Assembly (NCBI GenBank): GCA_050260675.1
Contig: JBLNCN010000011.1
Location: forward strand, 558,001-622,000
DNA: 64,000 nucleotides
Direction: 5' to 3'
Origin: JBBDIP01 sp050260675
GTDB lineage: Bacteria > Bacillota > Sulfobacillia > Fermentithermobacillales > Fermentithermobacillaceae
In this document: positions 34,133 to 42,991 of the stretch, in pieces
How the letters are laid out: each line of letters starts with the position of its first letter
Numbering within the stretch: position 1 is the stretch's first letter
Translations under genes and position numbers: made by a program
Notes under the pieces: generated by a model
The model's database searches: none
What the model saw: only the letters and a program-made list of their open reading frames with translations
What the model was told of the DNA's origin: nothing

Positions 34133-34942
34133 TTAGTGGGTGCTACCCGTGTCGTCGAGAGGGCCTAGCATGAGGTTCTCCAGCCAGAGGCCGGTCGGAC
34201 CCATGGCGGCGAGCGCCAACCTCATGAGGGTCTTGGGTGCCTTAACGTAGCGTCCCGTCTTCCGGATCTTGACGAGACCGGTCAGGGGAATAGCGGTCCG
34301 CGGCGACGGGACTCCGAAGGGAATCGCCGACCCTTGGAGCACCGCTCGCCTAACCTGTTCGATGTTGACCCCGGGGTCGAGCGACGGGATCTCGCATCCT
34401 GCTCTGGCGACCTCCCACTCGAAGTGGGCGTCGCTCCCGCCTACCATAGGCAGGCCCTGGGCCCGCGCGTAATCCTGCGCCATTCGGTTTGCTTCGGGAT
34501 TACGCAGCGAACTTGCTCTGCCGTTGTAACCCTCCAGGGCGTCCAGCCCGGAGGACCGGATCAGGTCCGCCGCGAGATTCATCCTCGCCTCAAACGGGTG
34601 GGCCAGCACGGCAATGCCGCCCTTTTCGTGGATGGCCGCGATTACCATCTCGAGCGGGTAGACCCGCGGCCGGCGGCCGTCGTGGACAGGCACTGCAGGC
34701 TCTTCCTCGAGGAACAGCCCCACCACGTGGCCCATCGGAGTAGGATACTCGATGCCCGGTATCACCAGAAACAGCGGGTCCCGGTTAGCGGACCTGGCCT
34801 CAAGGCCGCCCCGGAGCGACAGGTGATCTGTAACAGCGACGCCGTCCAGTCCCCGCTCCCGGGCCAACCTCACGATCTCCGACGGCTCGACCCGCGAGTC
34901 GTCAGAGTACTTGGAGTGCGTATGTAGGTCCAGCTTCAGCAA
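34133..34942 (-). CDS. PHP-domain metal-dependent phosphoesterase
   Basis: A 269-residue PHP protein. Metal ligands appear as LDLHTHSKYSDDS (residues 4-16), VTDHLSL, IPGIEYP, AVLAHPFE and GGSDAHFEWE. Family members hydrolyse phosphoesters of nucleotides, histidinol phosphate or oligonucleotides; the substrate here is open. The long open frame to 35332 is only a shadow of the ATP-grasp gene. The TTG start at 34942 is preceded by GGAGG about 8 nt away and follows the ATP-grasp stop by 26 nt. Confidence 0.85.
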   Translation of the reverse strand: MLKLDLHTHSKYSDDSRVEPSEIVRLARERGLDGVAVTDHLSLRGGLEARSANRDPLFLVIPGIEYPTPMGHVVGLFLEEEPAVPVHDGRRPRVYPLEMVIAAIHEKGGIAVLAHPFEARMNLAADLIRSSGLDALEGYNGRASSLRNPEANRMAQDYARAQGLPMVGGSDAHFEWEVARAGCEIPSLDPGVNIEQVRRAVLQGSAIPFGVPSPRTAIPLTGLVKIRKTGRYVKAPKTLMRLALAAMGPTGLWLENLMLGPLDDTGSTH

Positions 34943-34968
34943 GAGTAGTCCTCCGTAAGTACGCTCTT

Positions 34969-36132
34969 CTATGTATTCCGCTTGCCGAGCGCTCTCGCCA
35001 AGTAGAACAGCCCGGGCAAGGGATCTTTCAGGCGAAACACCCCATCGACCACCCGTGGATCGAGAAGGTCCTTCACGAAACCGGTCAGGAACGCTGCCTT
35101 GTTCGGCACCCTGCGCAGGTAGCCTGTCACCGACAAAAGGTCCTGGAAGAGATAGCGCATGCGCACCCCGGTCTTGTACGCGGGCGGACTGCCAGCATCC
35201 TCCCCCATCGCCACCCGGCGCAGGGCGTCGGGGAAGTTCAGGCCTGCAGCGGCCGACAAGGGCAAGCTGCCCCAGAACCGCGGGTTGATCTCCATGAGCA
35301 CGTAGTCGCCGGTCGCGCTCTCGCGCTTCCACTCAACCATGGCGACGCCGTACCACTTGAGCTCCCTGAGCAGGCGAAGGCTCATCTCAATGAGGTGCTC
35401 GTCCCTCACGCTCTCACAAAAGCAGCTGGGCCCTCCGGTCACGGGATACTCCCGGATACGCCTGTGGCAGAAGACCATCGCCGGCTTTGAGGAGGCGTCG
35501 AGCACAGCGGACATTCCCCATCCGTCGCCCCGTATGTACTCTTGGACCAGAGGAGACGCCTGGATAGCCGCCATCCTAGTGTAGACGGACGCAAACTCGG
35601 ACGGGTTCTCCACGATCGCGTACCTGCGCTCAGGCGGAAGCGCCAGCGCCTCACCCTCCCTGTACTTCACGACCACGGGGAACTTGAGGCGAGAAATGAG
35701 CCTGCCGGGATCGTCTCCAGGGGCAGCCTCCTCTGTGCGCGGCACCCGCAGCCCCAGGCGGCTGGCGACCTTGAGTAGCCGTTCAGTGTCGTTAGCGATT
35801 TGTATGGCGTCAAGCGATGGAAGGGCTACGTGAAAACGCTCCCGCACCTCGGAGATCTCCCGCGCTACGGCCAGAATGCTGGAGAGAGAGACCGGAATGA
35901 GGACGTCCCCTTCCTCGCCCAATCCCATGAGGTCGTGAATGAAGGAATCAGGGCTTGTCCTGCTCGATGCGGTAAACGCCCTCTCTGACACAAACCGGGA
36001 GTGGAAACCAAGAGCATCTACCGGGGAGATACCCCGCTCTTCCGCGGCAATCACTCGATGACCGGTCTCACCGAGGGAGCGGATCACCGACAGCGACATC
36101 CTGTAGCGCGCATCGGTCACAATGACGCTCAA
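34969..36132 (-). CDS. ATP-grasp family ligase (carboxylate-amine ligase type)
   Basis: A 387-residue ATP-grasp protein. The N-terminal pre-ATP domain begins VIVTDARYRMSLSVIRSLGETGHRVIAAE, the central domain has FPVVVKYREGEAL and VQEYIRGDGWGMS, and the metal-binding strand is YVLMEINPRFWGSLPLS. Similar proteins ligate amino acids or modify carboxylates in natural-product or cell-surface pathways. The TTG start at 36132 is supported by GGAGG and overlaps the MBL gene by 4 nt. Its neighbours (MBL hydrolase, PHP, NodB/SLH) suggest a surface or secondary-metabolite pathway, but the product is unknown. Confidence 0.8.
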   Translation of the reverse strand: MSVIVTDARYRMSLSVIRSLGETGHRVIAAEERGISPVDALGFHSRFVSERAFTASSRTSPDSFIHDLMGLGEEGDVLIPVSLSSILAVAREISEVRERFHVALPSLDAIQIANDTERLLKVASRLGLRVPRTEEAAPGDDPGRLISRLKFPVVVKYREGEALALPPERRYAIVENPSEFASVYTRMAAIQASPLVQEYIRGDGWGMSAVLDASSKPAMVFCHRRIREYPVTGGPSCFCESVRDEHLIEMSLRLLRELKWYGVAMVEWKRESATGDYVLMEINPRFWGSLPLSAAAGLNFPDALRRVAMGEDAGSPPAYKTGVRMRYLFQDLLSVTGYLRRVPNKAAFLTGFVKDLLDPRVVDGVFRLKDPLPGLFYLARALGKRNT

Positions 36133-37172
36133 CCCATGACCTCCATCGAGCCGATGAATCCCTTTATGCTGCTTCTGAGGTAGAAAGCTTCCCTCTCCTT
36201 CACTTCTGGGGGCAGATTTCTGAACTCCGACAGCCTGGGGTCCCGGTCAAGCAGGCGCCGCAGGCACGCATCAGTCAACTCGTCGAGGTCCTCGCCGTCG
36301 GCGCCACCCGACTGACCGCCAACTGACTGACCGCTGCCCGGTTGATCACCAGCCGACACTACCTCGCCTATTACACTCCGCCACAGCGCCAGTTGCTCTT
36401 TCTCATCCTGAAGAAGCCGCCCGACGTCCGAGGATACCCCGTAGTGCCCGTAGCAGGCCATGGAGGCCTCGGCAGCGGCCAGGGCGTCGATAGACGCAAG
36501 AGTCACGTCGTAGAAAAACCTGGGCGGGGTAGCAGGGCGGAGATAATCCCCGAAGAAGTAGGCGCCGGCTGCCTCTCCGGCAAACAGCACGTCCTTCTCG
36601 CCCAACCTGAACAAGTACGACTGGTGGTGCGGCGCGTGGCCGGGGGTATCCAGCACCCGCAGCCCGTCGACTCCCCTGTCCTGGGGCATCAGATTGCTCT
36701 CCGGTACGGGGGATATCGGGCCGAAGGCCTGGGCAACGTGACCCAAGGTCGCGAGGCTCCCTTCCCAAAGCTTTGCTGGGTTCAGGAGGTGAGGGCGGCC
36801 CCTGTCATGGACTACAACCTTCAGACCCGGGTATGAGGCAATCAGTTCGCCAAGCCCTCCCGCGTGGTCGATGTGAACGTGAGTCAGAAGGACATAGTCG
36901 ATCCTTCGCACCGAAAGGCTCTCGAGGCATTTCAGGAGCGACGGGATCCCGCACGCCGGACCCGGGTCCACCAGCATGGTCCTGTACAGGCCGGTGCCCA
37001 TGACGAGACCAAACCCGCTCTCCCGGATCAGATACGGAGTGATGAAGTCGTGATACCCTGGAATAGGGATGTCGAGACGCAGCCGGTATAGGTCGGCGTT
37101 ATCGAGAGAAAGGATTTCGTCTACAGCACCCAAGAAGGACCGTCTCCGTTCATTGTCGGTAATGTCATGCAC
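36129..37172 (-). CDS. MBL-fold metallo-hydrolase
   Basis: A 347-residue metallo-beta-lactamase-fold protein with the HxHxDH motif H98-V-H-I-D-H103, TPGHAPHHQSYLF for the next histidine and FAGEAAGAYF for the bridging aspartate region (here with E). The group is close to glyoxalase II/lactonase-like enzymes. A Gly/Ser/Gln-rich insertion (AGDQPGSGQSVGGQSGGADG) of about 20 residues sits near 277-297 and looks like another repeat expansion. GTG start at 37172 has no strong ribosome site. First gene of the four-gene operon ending at 32833. Confidence 0.83.
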   Translation of the reverse strand: MHDITDNERRRSFLGAVDEILSLDNADLYRLRLDIPIPGYHDFITPYLIRESGFGLVMGTGLYRTMLVDPGPACGIPSLLKCLESLSVRRIDYVLLTHVHIDHAGGLGELIASYPGLKVVVHDRGRPHLLNPAKLWEGSLATLGHVAQAFGPISPVPESNLMPQDRGVDGLRVLDTPGHAPHHQSYLFRLGEKDVLFAGEAAGAYFFGDYLRPATPPRFFYDVTLASIDALAAAEASMACYGHYGVSSDVGRLLQDEKEQLALWRSVIGEVVSAGDQPGSGQSVGGQSGGADGEDLDELTDACLRRLLDRDPRLSEFRNLPPEVKEREAFYLRSSIKGFIGSMEVMG

Positions 37173-37356
37173 AAACGGCTCGTGATGACCCCAAGAACAT
37201 GTTCACCTTCGCTGACGCCAATGAATTGGCCTGCCCCCACCAATTATCCTGCCAACTCTTTAGGCAAAATTGAGAGACGGATGATAGAACAGCGCCGGAT
37301 CGTTCCGAATCTTACTGTATATGCGCGGCGACAGGCTTCGACCGGGAGGTAATCCA

Positions 37357-38688
37357 ATGACGGCAGTTACGGAGCCCTCCGGTACCACCGCGGTGCCGGG
37401 ACCGGCCCAAATACTGAGCGATCTCATCCGCTTCGACACTCGGAACCCTCCGGGGAATGAGGGTCCCTGCATCCAGTACATCAGGGAACTCCTGGGAGGA
37501 GCCGGGTATGAAAGCACCCTGATCGCCAAGGACCCGGCCCGGCCCAACCTAGTCTGCCGCGTGAAAGGACAGGGTGTGGGCCCTCCGTTCCTCATGTACG
37601 GCCACGTCGATGTAGTCCCTACGACCGGCCAGGAGTGGCAAGTGCCGCCCTTCGAAGGTCGCATTGTGGACGGGGTTCTATGGGGCCGGGGCGCCATCGA
37701 CATGAAGGGCCCGCTGGCCATGATGATATCCGCGCTCCTTCGAGCCCGGACCGAAGGACGAACGCTCCCCAGCGACGTGGTTTTCGCCGCGCTCTCGGAT
37801 GAAGAGGCAGGCAGCGACTACGGCGCCCGCTTCCTTGTGGAAGAGCACCCTTCTTTGTTCTCGGGAGTAAAGTACGGGATCGGGGAGTTCGGCGCAGCGT
37901 CAATACACATCGGTGGGACTCGGCTCTACCCCATCATGATCGCGGAGAAACACGCCGCCTGGCTCAAAGCCACCATTAAGGGGTCGGCAGGCCACAGCGC
38001 CCTCCTGCACCAGGGCGGCACGACGGCCGCTCTGGCCAAGTTCCTTCTGGGTCTCGACAGAGCGCGCCTGCCGGTACACGTCACGCCAGCTGCAAGAATC
38101 ATGATCCGGGCGCTGGCCAAGGCTTTGCCGCTCCCTTATGGTCCATTAGTCGGGCTCATGCAGGTACCGGCTCTTGCGGATGTGGTCATCAGCGCGATGG
38201 GTCCTACCGGCAGGGTGCTCCGCCCAATACTGCACAACTCGGTGAACGCCACGATCATTCGGGGCGGAGATAAGGTGAACGTCGTTCCTCCAGAAGTGGA
38301 TGTTCTTCTGGACTGCAGGCTCCTCCCCGGGTTCTCGGTGGGGGACGCCGTTGCCGAAATACGAGCCGCTACAGGTATTGAAGCGTCCTTCGAAGTCCTA
38401 AGGGACGAACCGGACCACGGTGAGCCGGACCTGGGCCTTTACGAGACGCTGGCAGGTGTGCTGGCGGAGTGCGACCCCGACGGCAAGAGCATACCCATGC
38501 TCTTCCCCGCCATAACCGACGGCAGGTGGTTCTCGAAGCTCGGAATACAGACTTACGGGTTCACCCCCATGAATATGCCCCCCGATCTGCCCTTCACCGG
38601 AGTCGTCCATGGAGCCGACGAACGAGTGCCGGTGGAGGCCCTCTCATTTGGCGCCGACGCCATATACAAGCTTCTGCTCAGACTCTAG
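37357..38688 (+). CDS. M20 family metallopeptidase (ArgE/DapE/ACY1-type)
   Basis: A 443-residue M20 peptidase with the expected ligands: LMYGHVDVVP (His), GRGAIDMKGPL (bridging Asp), ALSDEEAGSDYGA (catalytic and metal Glu), GIGEFG, and a C-terminal FTGVVHGADERVP (His). A dimerisation domain is inserted between about 180 and 320 (KATIKGSAGHSALLHQGG). It deacylates or cleaves N-acyl amino acids or dipeptides. The start at 37357 is set by GGGAGG; the frame from 37321 is not supported. Monocistronic. Confidence 0.9.
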   Translation: MTAVTEPSGTTAVPGPAQILSDLIRFDTRNPPGNEGPCIQYIRELLGGAGYESTLIAKDPARPNLVCRVKGQGVGPPFLMYGHVDVVPTTGQEWQVPPFEGRIVDGVLWGRGAIDMKGPLAMMISALLRARTEGRTLPSDVVFAALSDEEAGSDYGARFLVEEHPSLFSGVKYGIGEFGAASIHIGGTRLYPIMIAEKHAAWLKATIKGSAGHSALLHQGGTTAALAKFLLGLDRARLPVHVTPAARIMIRALAKALPLPYGPLVGLMQVPALADVVISAMGPTGRVLRPILHNSVNATIIRGGDKVNVVPPEVDVLLDCRLLPGFSVGDAVAEIRAATGIEASFEVLRDEPDHGEPDLGLYETLAGVLAECDPDGKSIPMLFPAITDGRWFSKLGIQTYGFTPMNMPPDLPFTGVVHGADERVPVEALSFGADAIYKLLLRL

Positions 38689-38715
38689 ACCCGCGCCCGG
38701 TACCGGCTGCTCCCA

Positions 38716-38743
38716 CAAAAGAAAACGCCCCCAACCGGGGGCG
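38716..38743 (-). terminator. Rho-independent terminator of the GntR gene
   Basis: On the minus strand CGCCCCC-GGTT-GGGGGCG is followed by TTTTCTTTT. It lies about 80 nt past the GntR stop codon and may also stop read-through from the M20 gene. Confidence 0.75.
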
Positions 38744-38825
38744 CCAAGAATCTTAGCGTGTACTGGGGGGAGCCAGGTACACAGTATAGTAATCGTTGAG
38801 AGGGCGCGAAATCTGAGGGTTTTCT

Positions 38826-39545
38826 TTACGAAACCCGTCGCCTTATGCGGAACCTCATGGAAGTAGAGTCCTGGTAGCTAAGGCAGATCGCGAGTACCTG
38901 CCCTCTGGGGCCATAGTAGACTTCCTGAGACCTGATAACCGGCCTGCCTTCAAAGGAAGGGATCTCCTTCAGCACACGGACGGGGGCCATGACAGCCGTA
39001 AGAAGCGAGTCGACGTGGTGTGCCGCGAAGCCCCCAAGTTTCAGGATCTCGTCAAGCGGTTTGTCCAGCGAGCCCTCGTCGAGGGCTCCGCCCACAAAAG
39101 CCGCGGGCACGACATCAATGGAGTAGGACACGGGCTTTCCGCTTCTCTCACAGGTTCTCTCAAGTCTTAGGAGCGTATCGCCCGCCCAGCTGAACCGCAC
39201 CCTGAGCACCCGCGACATAGGCAGCATAGTGCAGCCGATGAGCGTAGGGATCGTGGGTTCCACCGCTGAACTCACTGCGCTCTCGCCGGGCGTAAGGGTG
39301 TCAAACGTGTAAGTCGTACCGGGTACATGGGACGAGAGGAACGTGCCTACCCCGTGGCGGGCGAAGATCGATCCTTCCTGCTCCAGGAGCCTGTGAGCCT
39401 CGCGGATAGTCGTCCGCGACACCCCGTAGCGCTCTGCGAGGGCCGACTCCCCGGGAAGCCGCACCGTCTCGGTTGTCGATTGGGCCGAGAAATCGGCCCT
39501 TATCTTCTGAGCCACCTGCGCGTAGAGCGGGCGACGGTCTCGCAA
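38826..39545 (-). CDS. GntR/HutC-family transcriptional regulator
   Basis: A 239-residue regulator: N-terminal winged helix (PLYAQVAQKIRADF, LPGESALAERYGVSRTTIREAHRLLEQEG, GVGTFL) and a UTRA ligand-binding domain after about 85 (RVRFSWAGDTLLRLERT ... SQEVYYGPRGQVLAICLSYQ). HutC-type members sense sugar phosphates or amino acids. TTG start at 39545 with GGAGGGG about 9 nt upstream. It has its own terminator; the divergent side is the M20 gene, a plausible but unproven target. Confidence 0.9.
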   Translation of the reverse strand: MRDRRPLYAQVAQKIRADFSAQSTTETVRLPGESALAERYGVSRTTIREAHRLLEQEGSIFARHGVGTFLSSHVPGTTYTFDTLTPGESAVSSAVEPTIPTLIGCTMLPMSRVLRVRFSWAGDTLLRLERTCERSGKPVSYSIDVVPAAFVGGALDEGSLDKPLDEILKLGGFAAHHVDSLLTAVMAPVRVLKEIPSFEGRPVIRSQEVYYGPRGQVLAICLSYQDSTSMRFRIRRRVS

Positions 39546-39714
39546 AGGTCAGCCCCTCCTCAGTTCGACAATAATCGCCAGCGTTCTCACAGGATGGTTA
39601 TTCTGTGCCTTCAAATACAAGTCCTCCAGGCAATATGCTGCCTCAGGCATCCACGGCGTTCCTGCTGCGAGCCTGCGCAGCCGCTTGTGGGCTTGGTGTG
39701 AGGAAGCGTCTCCC

Positions 39715-40200
39715 CTAGGAGGCCGTCTTTGGGAGCGTGCAGATCCGCGCCTTAACCCCGGACCGGGATACGTCCAAGACCGCGCAGGAAGCCTCGCTTC
39801 TCCTTGGACTGTAGGGGCTGCCGGGATTTACAAACAGCATTCCTTCCCTCCGAAAGATCGTCGGAAAGTGGGTGTGCCCAAACACGGTAACATCCACGCC
39901 CAGGGCTTTCGACCTTTGAACGAGCAGCGCGAGGTCATGCTTCACCCTGTATAGATGGCCATGAGTCAAGTAGATCCGTTTGGATCCTACGGCAAGCATT
40001 TCTTCTGACGGACCCTTAACCATGTGATCGCAGTTGCCTGTAACCGCCACGACCTTTAGTCCCGCACCCAGGCCGATCCTCTGGGCGTCCTCGTAGAAGT
40101 CGCCGGCGTGCAGCAGCAGTTCAGCCCCCTGCATGAGGTCAAGACACTCCTCGACGTGCCTAAGGTCGCCGTGGGTGTCCGAAATTACGCCTATTATCAA
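39715..40200 (-). CDS. YfcE/MJ0936-family metallophosphoesterase
   Basis: A 161-residue calcineurin-like phosphodiesterase with the five metal motifs: SDTHGD (7-12), LLHAGDF, VTGNCDH, LTHGHLY and FGHTHFP. Length matches the YfcE family. TTG start at 40200 overlaps the rdgB stop as TTGA. Substrate uncertain; it is third in the rph-rdgB-yfcE order common in Bacillota. Confidence 0.92.
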   Translation of the reverse strand: MIIGVISDTHGDLRHVEECLDLMQGAELLLHAGDFYEDAQRIGLGAGLKVVAVTGNCDHMVKGPSEEMLAVGSKRIYLTHGHLYRVKHDLALLVQRSKALGVDVTVFGHTHFPTIFRREGMLFVNPGSPYSPRRSEASCAVLDVSRSGVKARICTLPKTAS

Positions 40201-40814
40201 ACTAACCCTTCCTCCGCGAGCGCTGCCGCTCTCAGGTTCCTAACTATTACCTCCATGGCTCTTCGCCTATGGCTCACCGAATCCTTCTCTGCAGCGCTGG
40301 CTTCTCCCATTGTCTTGCCAAGTTCTGGACAGAAGAACAGAGGATCGTACCCGAACCCGCCGCTCCCCCGGAGTTCCGTTGTTACGTACCCTTCCACGGT
40401 CCCCAGCCCTTCGGCCACGATACCGCGCGGCGAGGCAATGCATATTGCGGCACGATACCTTGCGGTCCTCTGGGGCTCGCGGACGCCCTTCATCTTTTCG
40501 AGCAGCAGTAGGTTATTGTCGTGGTCCGAGCCCGATTCGGAGAAGCGGTGGGACTTAACTCCGGGCGCCCCGTAAAGGAAGTCAACTTCGAGCCCGGAGT
40601 CCTCGGCCAAGCACATCTTGCCGGACTGGGATGCGGCCGATATGGCCTTGATCCTGGCGTTCTCAGCAAAGGTAGTCCCGGTCTCCTCGACTGGAGACAG
40701 GCCTTCCTCACTACCGAGAGTGAGCGACAGCGGGAGGTCGGGCATGAGCTCGGCGAAGAGGCGCAGAAACTCCCGGAGTTTGCCCTTATTGCTGGTGGCT
40801 AGGACTAGTTTCAC
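40197..40814 (-). CDS. rdgB: XTP/dITP diphosphatase
   Basis: A 205-residue canonical RdgB/HAM1 protein that hydrolyses dITP and XTP to monophosphates, keeping deaminated purines out of DNA. Signatures: LATSNKGKLREF, AEDSGLEVDFLYGAPGVKSHRF and GSGGFGYDPLFF, ending in SHRRRAM. GTG start at 40814 overlaps the rph stop (GTGA), showing coupled translation with ribonuclease PH. Confidence 0.95.
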   Translation of the reverse strand: MKLVLATSNKGKLREFLRLFAELMPDLPLSLTLGSEEGLSPVEETGTTFAENARIKAISAASQSGKMCLAEDSGLEVDFLYGAPGVKSHRFSESGSDHDNNLLLLEKMKGVREPQRTARYRAAICIASPRGIVAEGLGTVEGYVTTELRGSGGFGYDPLFFCPELGKTMGEASAAEKDSVSHRRRAMEVIVRNLRAAALAEEGLV

Positions 40815-41548
40815 CGCTTGATGCGCGAAGCGACCTCGCCCAGCGCGTCGGCCTGTGCTTTCATAAGCGTGCCGATTCCCTCTTCGGCGATTGAGAGGAG
40901 TTCCGAAAGCCTCTCCTTGCCGAAGGGAGCGTGTTCGCCGGTGCCCTGGACTTCGATGAACTCCCCGCGCCCCGTCATAACCACGTTCATGTCCACTTCG
41001 GCGACCGAGTCCTCGGAATACCTGAGGTCAAGGACCGATTGGCCCTGGACCACTCCCACGCTTACAGCAGCGACGTAATCCGCGATCGGAATGACTTGCC
41101 ATCCTTCATTCCTGGCTACGGTATCCAGGGCCAAGGCTACAGCCACGAACCCTCCGGTGATGGACGCTGTCCGGGTCCCGCCGTCGGCCTGAATGACATC
41201 GCAGTCAACCCAAATCGTCCTCTCACCCAATGCCGCCAAGTCAACAGCGGCCCTCAGGCTCCTGCCGATCAGACGCTGGATCTCCACAGTCCGCCCCCCG
41301 GGTTTTCCCCGGGAGACTTCACGGGGAGTGCGCTGCTCGGTTGCACCGGGGAGCATGGAGTACTCGGCGGTGAGCCAGCCCGACGAAGTGCCCTTGAGGA
41401 AAGGCGGCACCTTCTCTTCGATGCTGGCACAGCAAATGACCTTGGTATCCCCTGCCTCAACAAGGCAGGAACCGGCAGGGTGCTTCAGAAACCCTGTGGT
41501 GATCTTGAAAGGGCGGAGATCCCTCGGGTTCCGGCCATCGATCCGCAT
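40811..41548 (-). CDS. rph: Ribonuclease PH
   Basis: A 245-residue phosphorolytic 3'-5' exoribonuclease that trims tRNA 3' ends. Typical segments: MRIDGRNPRDLRP, HPAGSCLVEAGDTKVICCASIEE cut here at its conserved core, AEYSMLPGATEQR, EIQRLIGRSLRAAVD, DCDVIQADGGTRTASITGG, and the active-site DLRYSEDSVAEVDMN. Full length. First gene of the rph-rdgB-yfcE operon, ribosome site AGGAGG at a good distance. Confidence 0.97.
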   Translation of the reverse strand: MRIDGRNPRDLRPFKITTGFLKHPAGSCLVEAGDTKVICCASIEEKVPPFLKGTSSGWLTAEYSMLPGATEQRTPREVSRGKPGGRTVEIQRLIGRSLRAAVDLAALGERTIWVDCDVIQADGGTRTASITGGFVAVALALDTVARNEGWQVIPIADYVAAVSVGVVQGQSVLDLRYSEDSVAEVDMNVVMTGRGEFIEVQGTGEHAPFGKERLSELLSIAEEGIGTLMKAQADALGEVASRIKR

Positions 41549-41564
41549 GCGAGTCCTCCTTCGG

Positions 41565-42083
41565 CTACTTGGTCTTGCGGTAAGGTATAACGCCGCCTAC
41601 TACGTCCTTGGTTTCAAGCACGGTCACGAAAGACCCGGGCGAGAACTCCTCTATCAATGAAGTTAGCCTGGGCAGGGTCTTTCTATCCGTTGACACAAGG
41701 AGCACGGCCTTGGTGCCCGTCATACCCTGTCCTTCCAGCACAGTCACGCCGTAGCCCGTGGTGCGCAGCGCCTTGAGGAGATCCTCCGCGGTCCCTGTGG
41801 AGGGAATAACCTGGCAGGATACTTGGCCTATGGCCAATCGCTCCTCGAGGAAACCGCCGAGCAGCGTGCCGGATGCAAACCCCAGGCCATAGGCTAGAAC
41901 CTTAATAGGATCGGAGAGGTTCTGCATGATCCTGGACAATGCTACAATATAGACGGTCGCCTCCACGAATCCCACGGCCGCTGCGGGGTACTTCCTTCCC
42001 CGCACGACCAAGAGCATTCTGACTGTTGAGAGGCTCACGTCAAGCACTCTAGCAGCAAAGATCAGGAGGTATTCGCCGAGCAT
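41565..42083 (-). CDS. UPF0316/DUF2179 membrane protein
   Basis: A 172-residue protein with three N-terminal transmembrane helices (LLIFAARVLDVSLSTVRMLLVVRG, FVEATVYIVALSRIM, LAYGLGFASGTLLGGFLEE) and a cytosolic DUF2179 domain (VTVLEGQGMTGTKAVLLVSTDRK). Function unknown; family widely conserved in Bacillota. Its ATG follows the MarR gene stop directly. Confidence 0.88.
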   Translation of the reverse strand: MLGEYLLIFAARVLDVSLSTVRMLLVVRGRKYPAAAVGFVEATVYIVALSRIMQNLSDPIKVLAYGLGFASGTLLGGFLEERLAIGQVSCQVIPSTGTAEDLLKALRTTGYGVTVLEGQGMTGTKAVLLVSTDRKTLPRLTSLIEEFSPGSFVTVLETKDVVGGVIPYRKTK

Positions 42084-42533
42084 CTACAGGACCTTCTCTT
42101 GGACCATCAGCGAGTGGAGCTTGTCGAGCGAGGCGCCCAGCTGCTCGGTCTCTTCTGGCGTCAGCTTCTCCAGCATTGACGCCACGTAGCGTCTTCTGGC
42201 CTCAAGGACTTCCTTGATGACTTCCTGTCCTTTGTCGGAAATGGCCAGCCTGATGACGCGCCTGTCCTGGGCATCGCGGTTGCGCTCCAAAAAGCCGTTC
42301 TTCTCCATCCTGTCGATGAGGTCTGTTGCAGTTGAACAGGCCAGGAAGAGCTTCTCGCAGAGCTCGCCCATCGTCATGTTGGGCTGCTCTCGAAGAGCGA
42401 GAAGAGCATTGAACTGGGGGCTGGTAATGCCGAAGTCAACGAGGATATCCCGTCCCCGCTTCTTTATTATGAACGCCACGTGCCTCAGCAGGCGCTCAAT
42501 CTTGTTAACCGAATCACTTGGCGCATCGGGCAC
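42084..42533 (-). CDS. MarR family transcriptional regulator
   Basis: A 149-residue winged-helix regulator: FGITSPQFNALLALREQPNMTMGELCEKLFLACSTATDLIDRMEKNGFLERN spans the DNA-binding region, with the basic wing DAQDRRVIRLAISDKG. GTG start at 42533 with AGGAGG upstream. It is in an operon with the UPF0316 gene, and a palindrome at 42584-42599 is a likely operator for autoregulation. Confidence 0.93.
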   Translation of the reverse strand: MPDAPSDSVNKIERLLRHVAFIIKKRGRDILVDFGITSPQFNALLALREQPNMTMGELCEKLFLACSTATDLIDRMEKNGFLERNRDAQDRRVIRLAISDKGQEVIKEVLEARRRYVASMLEKLTPEETEQLGASLDKLHSLMVQEKVL

Positions 42534-42583
42534 TGTAGGGCACCTCCTAGGACGGAACGAAACGGCAGTCTACAATCTCTTCC

Positions 42584-42599
42584 ATGCCTAATTAAGCAT
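42584..42599. promoter_or_regulatory. Putative MarR operator
   Basis: ATGCCTAATTAAGCAT is a 16-bp palindrome with one mismatched pair, located 50 nt upstream of the marR-like start, the usual size and place of a MarR site. Confidence 0.5.
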
Positions 42600-42719
42600 A
42601 GCAGCCGATGTGCCATCTGTTCAAGTGCGGCTAGGCCTCCATCGAGGGCCTGCGGCAATCGAGTCTTCTGTCTAGTTGGGGTCCGGGATGGAGACACTTG
42701 CAGCATGGAGGTGGCTTTG

Positions 42720-42890
42720 TTGAACGCGAAGACGACCAGCTGGACGACGGTCGGAGTAGGCACTCTCGTGTCTGCGGTAGGACAGATGATGCATACTCCC
42801 CTGGGTACCGGTATCCTCGGCTTCGGCCTGGCCCACATTGTATTGGGCCTTCTCGACATGGCGAGGCCGAGCATCCGCAAGCGGTCCTGA
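42720..42890 (+). CDS. Small hydrophobic protein of 56 residues
   Basis: A 56-residue peptide (starting NAKTTSWTTVGVG) with one or two short hydrophobic stretches (TLVSAVGQMMHTPLG and GILGFGLAHIVLGLLDMA) and a basic C-terminus. The start is best placed at TTG 42720, about 8 nt after GGAGG; an ATG at 42705 is possible but lies before that site. It is followed 30 nt later by a strong terminator, which supports real expression. Function unknown. Confidence 0.55.
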   Translation: MNAKTTSWTTVGVGTLVSAVGQMMHTPLGTGILGFGLAHIVLGLLDMARPSIRKRS

Positions 42891-42921
42891 GGTTCGAAAA
42901 GGCTCCTCCAGCATCAAAAAG

Positions 42922-42952
42922 GCAGGTCGCGTGCTTGCGACCTGCTTTTTTT
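42922..42952 (+). terminator. Rho-independent terminator
   Basis: GCAGGTCGC-GTGCTT-GCGACCTGC followed by seven T. An A-run precedes the stem, so it could work in both directions. It separates the small membrane protein gene from the next operon. Confidence 0.9.
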
Positions 42953-42963
42953 GTGCCGAGTTA

Positions 42964-42991
42964 TTGACATATGACGAAAATGGGATATGAT
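42964..42991 (+). promoter_or_regulatory. Promoter of the iron-sulfur/NifX-like cluster
   Basis: Consensus TTGACA, a 16-nt spacer and TATGAT, 47 nt upstream of the DUF5320-type gene. Confidence 0.7.

Noticed and set aside
34943..35332. N-terminal extension of the PHP gene
   Set aside because: It lies in another frame inside the ATP-grasp gene, has Arg/Gly/Pro-rich shadow composition, and a good TTG start with GGAGG exists at 34942.
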